Positions 58,901 to 64,000 of a stretch of 64,000 bases of DNA are shown in pieces (positions within the stretch are counted from its first letter, which is position 1; every line of letters begins with the position of its first letter). A model generated the notes under the pieces. The model saw only the letters and a list, made by a program, of their open reading frames with translations, did no database searches and was not told where the DNA came from. This DNA is from Lytechinus pictus (lineage: Eukaryota; Echinodermata; Echinoidea; Temnopleuroida; Toxopneustidae), in the NCBI RefSeq assembly GCF_037042905.1, contig NC_087245.1, forward strand, positions 5,843,501 to 5,907,500. The letters run 5' to 3'. Made by a program: the position numbers and the translations under genes.

Positions 58901-61900
58901 CCATATTCTTATAAAGCTTAGGTTTAACCAACACTTGGGTCTAAAATTGTGGTTTAACTATGGATAGCCTAATGAGCCAAAAATCTCTCAAATTACTGGT
59001 TCATTTTTACCGCTCATCTCGCACTTGCTGGGAAAAGAAACTTAAATAGTTCTTTTAACCATTAAATTATGAGGAAAGAACATATTAAACATAAAATACA
59101 TGATGCAAACATTTTTGGACCATGGAATAGGTTAAACTGGATATAAGAATAGGGGCAAGGGTGGGTAAGGTTTGTCATTGATAAAGTAAGAATCTTACCG
59201 CAGAACAGACAGTATATGTCAAGTTCATGTATTCCTGTGATGTTGGGTCTGCTAAAGAATCTGTATAGGCCTTTACTTGGTTGTCAACAAGATTGATGGT
59301 CAAGGATCCAGAGATGGTGGCATTAGCTGAGATAAAAACACAATAGTTTATTTAAAACAAGATGTTCATTGAACATTATCAAAGATAATCATAGTATTGT
59401 CTTATCTGCAAATATTTATAAATTTGAGAAAATATCATATCATCACCTAAGCTGTAGCTGAGCTGCCATAATAGGGCTAAAGCCCTCGATGAAATATTTT
59501 CAAATCAATATTCATTACCTCTTTTGATGCTTAAAATCTAAAAGAATATTACCTCTTTTATTTCATTTGCCCTGACAATCAGTCAGCTATGAAGCAATTC
59601 CAGAAAGAATAAAGCAATAGATAATATGGATAAAAGACAAAACAATAACATAGTGAAGAATTTAATACTTACTCAGGCAATAATTACTCGTCCTCACAAA
59701 ACCTGCAGCGCAAACACATTGGTAACTTCCTAATGTGTTGCTACACTCTTCATTGGCCAAAGTACATGGGTTACTACCATCGCATTCATCAATGTCTGTA
59801 TAAAAGAGTAATAAAGATATAATTATCAAAGATGCATAGTAAACTATACAAAGAAAATTCATTCATTATCTTCATATTTAGACAAATTTAAAGACAAAGA
59901 AAGATTTGGGACAATTGAAGAAAAAGTTTGATTGTATTGAGATAAAATATGATATATGTTTATAATGAATGAAAAGTTGATTCCACGGTCAAGGATAAGC
60001 AACAAGTCCCCTCAAAGTACAAAGGAGCCTCCATGGCCCCCACCCCCGGCCCTCATATAGAAAATAAATAATTAATGCCCTCATATTATATGACAAAAAA
60101 TACTACAATTGAAGATTGTGGGATTTTCATTCTTTTTAAAAAATAATAAAAATTCAAATGTTCAGTTCCCTTCATTGTATGTTGAAAAACTAACCTTGAC
60201 ACAATGATCCTGGAGGTGAACCTGAGTACCCATCATCACAAGTACATATGTAGCTACCTACTGTGTTATTACACATTGAATTAGCTCCACAATCATTAGC
60301 TGTTTCACATTCATTAATGTCTGTAAGAGATTAGAAATACATTCAATTAGCATAGGAATGGAATTCCTTCCTTGTTGAAAATATCATCTCAGGATTTTAT
60401 AAAAATGTGTCATAAGAATGCATAAAAATGCAATGGTATTTTGCATATATTTCTAAGAATTTCATTTCAAAAGCAACTTCACTTTTATTGGAACATATGA
60501 CACTATCTCCATCTCACAAATGTCAAGCATTGCAAGAACAGTCATACGATCCACTTAGTAATGGCAAAATTCCTGCCGGAATTAATGCCATCTGTCCTTT
60601 AGATTTATTAAATCTAAACAAATACAAAAAATTGTAATCAAATTTAATCCTGCCTTCATTACAAAATGGTCATACCAATGACCATCTTGGTCTAATTATT
60701 TGGATTTTGAATTCTTTGATTTAATTTTTATACTTGCTTCCTATTACACTTATATTAAAGATAAATAAGTTATAAACTAACCAAGACAAGGAGATGCCGG
60801 AGGAATACCCGAGTATCCAGTGTCACATGTACATATGTAGCTGCCTTCTGTGTTATTACACATTGAATTAGCTCCACAATCATTATCTATCAGGCATTCA
60901 TTAATATCTGTAGGGAAAGATACAGAGTTTCAATATTGGGATAGAATTGAGTGTTTTATAGTTGAAAATCTAACTTAAGATTTACTGTGATTGTGATATC
61001 TTGAATTATCTTAATAACAAGTGGAATGCCTCTGGCAGTCTCACCTGCATCACGCAATTCAATATAGCAGCAGTGCTGACTTTGAAAACTACTATAACTC
61101 GCACAAGATGTTCAGTGATACTTGGTTACTCTTATGTCCACGTTTTATGAACTAGACCAATACACTTACAGAGATACATGTATGATGGTAATTCAACAAA
61201 TACCCCCAACATGGCCAAAGTTCATTGACCTTACATGACCTTTGACCTTGAACATGTGACCTAAAACTCGCACAGGATGTTTAGTGATACTTGATTACTC
61301 TTATGTCCAAGTTTCATGAGTCAGATCCATAAACTTTCAAATTTATGATGGTAATTCAACAGATACCCCCATTATGGCCAAAGTTCATTGATCTTTGACC
61401 TTGGTCATGTAACCTGAAATGTGCAAAGGATGTTCAGTGATACTTGATTACTCTTATGTCTAAGTTTTATGAACTAGACCAATATACTTTCAAAGTTATG
61501 ATGGTAATGCAACAAATACCCCCACTTTGGCCAAAGTTCATTGACCCTACATGACCTTTGACCTTAATCATGTGACCTGAAACTTGTACAGGATGTTCCG
61601 TGATACTTGATTACTATTATGTCCAAGTTTCATGAATCAGATCCATAAACTTTCAAAGTTATGATGGTAATTCAACAGATACCCCCCAATTCGGCCAAAG
61701 TTCATTGACCCTAAATGACCTTTGACCTTGGCCAAGTGACGTGAAACTCACGCAGGATGTTCAGTGATACTTGATTAACCTTATGTCTAATTTTCATGAA
61801 CTAGGTCCATATATTTTCTAAGTTATGATGACATTTCAAAAACTTAACCTTAGGTTTAGATTTTGATGTTGATTCCCCCAACATGGTCTAAGTTCATTGA

Positions 61901-63624
61901 CCATAAATGACCTTTGACCTTGGTCATGTGACATGAAACTCAGGCAATATGTTCAGTAATACCTGATTAACCTTATGGCCAAGTTTCATGAACTAGGTCC
62001 ATATACTTTCTAAGTTATGCTGTCATTTCAAAAACTTAACCTTCGGTTAAGATTTGGTGTCGCCGCCGTCGGAAAAGCGGCGCCTATAGTCTCACTCTGC
62101 TATGCAGGTGAGACAAAAATCATATCTTTACATAAGCTTTAAAGCAGTTACCAGATTACTCCATCATCCCCCCCCCCCTAAATCCCATTCCTATTTCATA
62201 TAATAACATTGTTGGTCTCATATCTATTTATTTCAATTACCAGTGATTTCATCTATTTGATAAAATATTGAATAACGAGCCCCAAATGGCAATCAGTACA
62301 CATGGGTACTAGTCCCAGTGATAATTCGAGAATTAACCGAATTGGAACAAATAAAGTAAATCAAATGGGTTAGTCTGGTGATGTTATAGTGGGAAAGAGA
62401 CCAACTGATTCTGCCCAATAGATCAGTAACCCTTTATACCTGTACATGTTCGTTGATCTGAGCCAAGACTATACCCATCTAAACATGAACAGCTGAAGTT
62501 TCCTGGTGTATTAGTACACACACCGCCAGAGTCATCACAGTTATCTGTCATTTCCAGACACTCATCGATATCTGCAGGAAAATAAGGGAATAGAAATAAT
62601 TCACTGTAGGCAAAACATCTAATATGATTAAACCTTTACACACATAGATGTAAATCCCACAAGTCATGTGTTAATAAAAAGAACTGATTAATTGAAACAA
62701 GAATTGCCTGCATTGGTATTTTATCATACACATACTATGTACGGTGACCAAATGGAGACATTGGCATATTTAAAGTAAAGGCAACATAAGTTTACTCATT
62801 CGCTCGATGTGAAATAATCTAAATTTCCCCCCCCCCAAAAAAAAAGCGAAAGCTGATTTCCATTTGTGAAGTAAATATACGAGAATGATAAATGACAGAT
62901 ACAATCATCTTCTTATCTGAAAGCTCCAAACATTGCTAGTGTAAAACATGATTGAGCACTATTTACTTTCTACAACCATGTAAAGCAATTAATCTACCTG
63001 TGCATGTTCTTTGATCTGCTTCAAGCATATAGCCGTCTATACAGGAACAGTTGTAGCTACCCGGTGTGTTGGTACAAGCACCAAGAGAACTGTCACAGTT
63101 GTCTGTCATGTCTGTACACTCATCCGTATCTGAGGAATGAATATGAGAATATATATACACGTATATATAGCCATTAAGTGACCATAATATGCTTTTCCAT
63201 CATGTGAACAAATTCCTGCTCCACCCCCGCAATAATAACAACTGATTGAGAACATGCAACACATGCAAGAGAAAGGGGTCAGAGATAATTTAATAAAAAG
63301 TTTAAATAGGAATGACTAAAAAAATCAAAAGAAAGAAAAATGGAAAAAGATTGAGAGAAGAGAAAGCAAGAGAAAGAAAATGAGAGGGGGGTAGGGATTG
63401 TGAAAGAGAGAGAGAGTGAGAGTAAAAGAGAGTACACAAGAGATTAATAAAAATGAGCAATGGAGAAACCTTCAAAATCAACTTTCTATTACCTTGGCAA
63501 TGGTTGACATTGAAGTTATCAAACCCTCTTGGACAGGTACAGTTAATGGGAGAAGAAGCATTGATACACATACCACCTCCAGTACATGGATCTAGAGCAG
63601 GATCGCAATCCATTCCAGGGGCAA
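49892..63624 (-). CDS. EGF/SEA-domain single-pass membrane protein (19 exons, 5' partial)
   Basis: The joined exons give 894 residues in a single frame. The domains are EGF, five calcium-binding EGFs, SEA1, EGF, SEA2, three EGFs, a membrane helix (VIVGIVLGVVGFVLLVVVLC), the stop-transfer RRRRQRKR, and a cytoplasmic tail with AspX7 and many Tyr. The first exon starts in phase 1, so the signal peptide and more domains lie past base 64000. SEA domains near membranes usually self-cleave and hold the two halves together; here SEA2 keeps PGSIIVDF. Comparable architectures are transmembrane mucins and interphotoreceptor-matrix proteoglycans. It is likely a cell-surface or matrix receptor; ligand and role are unknown. 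Introns hold a piggyBac-like element and a DR1-bearing repeat. Confidence 0.88.
50450..50629 (-). CDS. Exon: cytoplasmic tail, middle
   Basis: A 180-bp phase 0-0 exon with acceptor CACTTAG and donor TCT|GTAAGT. It encodes HADQRPEAAIDPRELPSASN and ends YVADGTESYQYS. It has several tyrosines but no catalytic domain. Confidence 0.8.
50941..51412 (-). CDS. Exon: EGF 10 second half, membrane helix, cytoplasmic start
   Basis: A 472-bp exon entering in phase 2 and leaving in phase 0. It encodes NCLDGYEGETCQ, a short linker, the helix VIVGIVLGVVGFVLLVVVLC followed by CFCC (possible palmitoylation), the basic anchor RRRRQRKR, and a tail with FYYYQNT and seven consecutive Asp. The donor chosen is ATATG|GTGAGC. 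The following 311-bp intron happens to stay open on the minus strand. Confidence 0.85.
52024..52096 (-). CDS. Exon: EGF domain 10, first half
   Basis: A 73-bp phase 1-2 exon encoding VACVELDCQNNSTCEVDDSG, then IASC. Confidence 0.85.
52523..52563 (-). CDS. Exon: EGF domain 9, second half
   Basis: A 41-bp phase 2-1 micro-exon encoding QCPSEYTGTLCENP. It has the same length and phase as the second half of domain 8. Confidence 0.85.
53105..53174 (-). CDS. Exon: EGF domain 9, first half
   Basis: A 70-bp phase 1-2 exon encoding VCDGYTCLNGGTCLVDTIGD, then PYC. The split position matches domains 8 and 10. Confidence 0.85.
53647..53687 (-). CDS. Exon: EGF domain 8, second half
   Basis: A 41-bp phase 2-1 micro-exon. 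It encodes RCPPGYSGDVCQNS. Acceptor TTCAG|ATGCCC and donor AGTG|GTGAGT. Confidence 0.85.
54353..54382 (+). repeat. CA/TA microsatellite
   Basis: A short ACACACAC tract running into ATATATAT, within the intron between exons 54640 and 53687. Confidence 0.8.
54640..54718 (-). CDS. Exon: EGF domain 8, first half
   Basis: A 79-bp phase 1-2 exon. It encodes QCNSSTPVCGNGGTCLYNAS, then ANMPYC. The intron splits the EGF between cysteines 4 and 5. Confidence 0.85.
55318..55558 (-). CDS. Exon: SEA domain 2, C-terminal half with self-cleavage motif
   Basis: A 241-bp phase 0-1 exon with acceptor CTGCAG and donor GGGC|GTAAGT. It encodes YIDCRITGFSPGSIIVDFIL and, at its end, GFQGIPSNWTGASDVIYVEE. PGSIIVDF is the canonical SEA autoproteolysis sequence (cut between Gly and Ser), so the mature protein may be a non-covalent heterodimer. 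Confidence 0.88.
55697..56454. mobile_element. piggyBac-like non-autonomous element in an intron
   Basis: TTAA lies on both sides (55693-55696 and 56455-56458). The ends are CCCTAAAATGGCCGGGG and GCCCGGCCTGGTTAGGG. The TTAA target and CCC...GGG ends fit piggyBac. Near each end is an almost perfect palindrome of GGGGGGTTGAATC type. No transposase frame is present. It lies in the intron between the two halves of SEA2. Confidence 0.75.
56834..56961 (-). CDS. Exon: SEA domain 2, N-terminal half
   Basis: A 128-bp phase 1-0 exon. It encodes YKATLMGSFRYNRVNGVPVT, then FRNSLGDSSTEDYTNETIIA and CGV. It is the same length and phase as the first half of SEA1, evidence that the EGF-SEA block was duplicated as a unit. 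Confidence 0.8.
57701..57823 (-). CDS. Exon: EGF-like domain 7
   Basis: A 123-bp phase 1-1 exon with donor TTGT|GTAAGT. It encodes DTEECALPTSCTGVNEFCVE, then LDPGFVCNCTETTLRFMGMC. Six cysteines are present; the calcium signature is weakened to DTEEC. It links the two SEA domains. Confidence 0.85.
58134..58389 (-). CDS. Exon: SEA domain 1, C-terminal half
   Basis: A 256-bp phase 0-1 exon. It encodes CKVTSFAPGSSLDETVVNFI, then LTVYGENTEAV and, later, SDSPRVWTGGDGI. The usual self-cleavage sequence G-S-(V/I)-(V/I)-V is altered to PGSSLDETVV, so cleavage is doubtful here. The length and the WTG block match SEA2. Confidence 0.85.
59199..59326 (-). CDS. Exon: SEA domain 1, N-terminal half
   Basis: A 128-bp exon entering in phase 1 and leaving in phase 0, donor GCG|GTAAGA. 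It encodes TNATISGSLTINLVDNQVKA, then YTDSLADPTSQEYMNLTYTV and CSA. The pattern (beta strand, then YxxxLxDPxSxxYxxLxxxV) is that of a SEA domain. The same phase 1-0 layout is used for SEA2. Confidence 0.8.
59673..59795 (-). CDS. Exon: calcium-binding EGF domain 6
   Basis: A 123-bp phase 1-1 exon with donor CTGA|GTAAGT. It encodes DIDECDGSNPCTLANEECSN, then TLGSYQCVCAAGFVRTSNYC. It is the last EGF before SEA1. Confidence 0.9.
60195..60320 (-). CDS. Exon: calcium-binding EGF domain 5
   Basis: A 126-bp phase 1-1 exon with donor CAAG|GTTAGT. It encodes INECETANDCGANSMCNNTV, then GSYICTCDDGYSGSPPGSLC. DCGANSMCNNT and GSYICTCD are identical to domain 4, including much of the DNA, which points to a fairly recent exon duplication or gene conversion. 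Confidence 0.9.
60782..60907 (-). CDS. Exon: calcium-binding EGF domain 4
   Basis: A 126-bp phase 1-1 exon with donor CTTG|GTTAGT. It encodes INECLIDNDCGANSMCNNTE, then GSYICTCDTGYSGIPPASPC. It follows the intron that holds the DR1-bearing repeat and is a near-duplicate of domain 5. Confidence 0.9.
61038..62114. mobile_element. Intronic element with 153-190-bp tandem units and DR1 motifs
   Basis: It starts GTCTCACCTGCAT and ends ATGCAGGTGAGAC, a perfect 13-bp inverted end. Between them are about six diverged tandem units. Each has GATGTTCAGTGATACTTGAT, then CAAGTTTCATGA, then AAAGTTATGATGGTAATTCA, then GGCCAAAGTTCATTGACC. TGACCTTTGACCT occurs exactly at 61236, 61552, 61716 and 61908. It lies in the intron between EGF exons 62440 and 60907. 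I recall similar repeats in other marine invertebrate genomes, but could not check. Confidence 0.75.
61236..61920 (-). promoter_or_regulatory. Four perfect DR1 nuclear-receptor half-site pairs
   Basis: TGACCTTTGACCT (minus strand AGGTCAAAGGTCA) is at 61236-61248, 61552-61564, 61716-61728 and 61908-61920. This is the textbook DR1 site bound by HNF4 and by RXR heterodimers. Here the sites come with the repeat units, so any regulatory role for the host gene is inference. Confidence 0.4.
62440..62571 (-). CDS. Exon: calcium-binding EGF domain 3
   Basis: A 132-bp phase 1-1 exon. It encodes DIDECLEMTDNCDDSGGVCT, then NTPGNFSCSCLDGYSLGSDQ and RTC. Its length and its MTDNCD and DQRTC blocks match the upstream exon, so the pair arose by exon duplication. 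Confidence 0.9.
62998..63129 (-). CDS. Exon: calcium-binding EGF domain 2
   Basis: A 132-bp phase 1-1 exon with acceptor CCTCAG and donor ACAG|GTAGAT. The DTDEC start and the CTNTPGSYNCSC core are the EGF_CA signature, including the Asn/Tyr hydroxylation-type consensus region. It is closely similar to the next exon. Confidence 0.9.
63493..63624 (-). CDS. Exon: EGF-like domain 1
   Basis: A 132-bp phase 1-1 exon, acceptor CTCTAG and donor CAAG|GTAATA. It encodes a six-cysteine EGF module: DCDPALDPCTGGGMCINASS, then PINCTCPRGFDNFNVNHC. It lacks the DxDE calcium signature. This is the first exon of the gene seen in the window. Confidence 0.85.
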
Positions 63625-64000
63625 CTAGAGCAAAAATTACAATAATTTGCAAAAGTGAGGTAAATGTCTTCACTCTTACAAATCTTCCATACCGGTATAG
63701 CACACATTAATGATGAATTTTCAAAAGAAAATAATATTCAATCAATATCAACCCAATTGCAGTTTAGCTATCTTCTCATTCTTAAGAATGCCAATTGGAT
63801 TGAATTTGAGAAAAAAGTAGCAAAATACATTTTTTTCAAAAGCAGGGTTCATTTTCTGTCACTGAAAATAAAGAATGAGACCCTAATCTTGTTAAAAAAT
63901 GTCCTACATAATTATGTTGGAATGCTATCTTTAGTTTTAATTGGAAAACAAAACAAAATCTTATCTATGGTAACATTGGAGCTGGAATATAATTTGTCTA

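Overview
This window is nuclear DNA of an invertebrate deuterostome, most likely a sea urchin or a close echinoderm relative. The reasons are an AT-rich background, intron-rich genes with GT/AG borders, frequent TAGGCCTA palindromes, many G or C homopolymer runs, and dense non-autonomous transposons. I see no bacterial genes, operons or CRISPR array. The species call is an inference.

Two host genes can be supported. (1) A 407-residue Golgi-type sulfotransferase of the heparan-sulfate family lies in one uninterrupted reading frame at 23655-24878, minus strand. (2) A single-pass membrane protein occupies the last quarter of the window on the minus strand. I resolved 19 coding exons from 63624 down to a stop codon at 49892. 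They encode six EGF modules (five with the calcium-binding signature), a SEA domain, an EGF, a second SEA domain with an intact self-cleavage motif, three more EGFs, a membrane helix and a tyrosine-rich cytoplasmic tail. All intron phases agree and the part in the window is 894 residues. The 5' end lies beyond base 64000. Both products would act in the secretory pathway, at the cell surface or in the matrix, but nothing shows they work together.

The rest (1 to about 46 kb, plus some introns) is a transposon landscape. Two broken LINEs lie on the minus strand. The one at 20267-23545 has a zinc-knuckle/basic ORF1 remnant, an endonuclease whose N-terminal part is amplified as four 320-bp tandem copies, and the start of a reverse transcriptase. 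The one at about 26160-29310 is CR1/Jockey-like and is split by two inverted-repeat elements. Elements with mariner-type ends (CAGTGCGT..., TA duplications) lie at 12596, 26839 and 29590, with a lone end at 33909. hAT-like elements with exact 8-bp target duplications lie at 11981, 17999 and 39490. A piggyBac-like element with TTAA ends sits in an intron at 55697. There are also several foldback elements. Nesting is common: family A lies inside C at 18-20 kb, B inside C at 39.5-40.9 kb, and B inside a mariner-type element inside a foldback element at 29.5-33.6 kb.

I found no convincing new multi-gene system. The items most worth a second look are the 320-bp endonuclease amplification, the regularly spaced CTCGCGCTTCGCGCTCG and TCGCTTCGCTCGCTCG motifs inside protein-free elements, the facing 42-bp minisatellite arrays around a mariner-type hairpin, the CpG-rich foldback at 16457-17419, and the intronic repeat carrying four perfect nuclear-receptor DR1 motifs.
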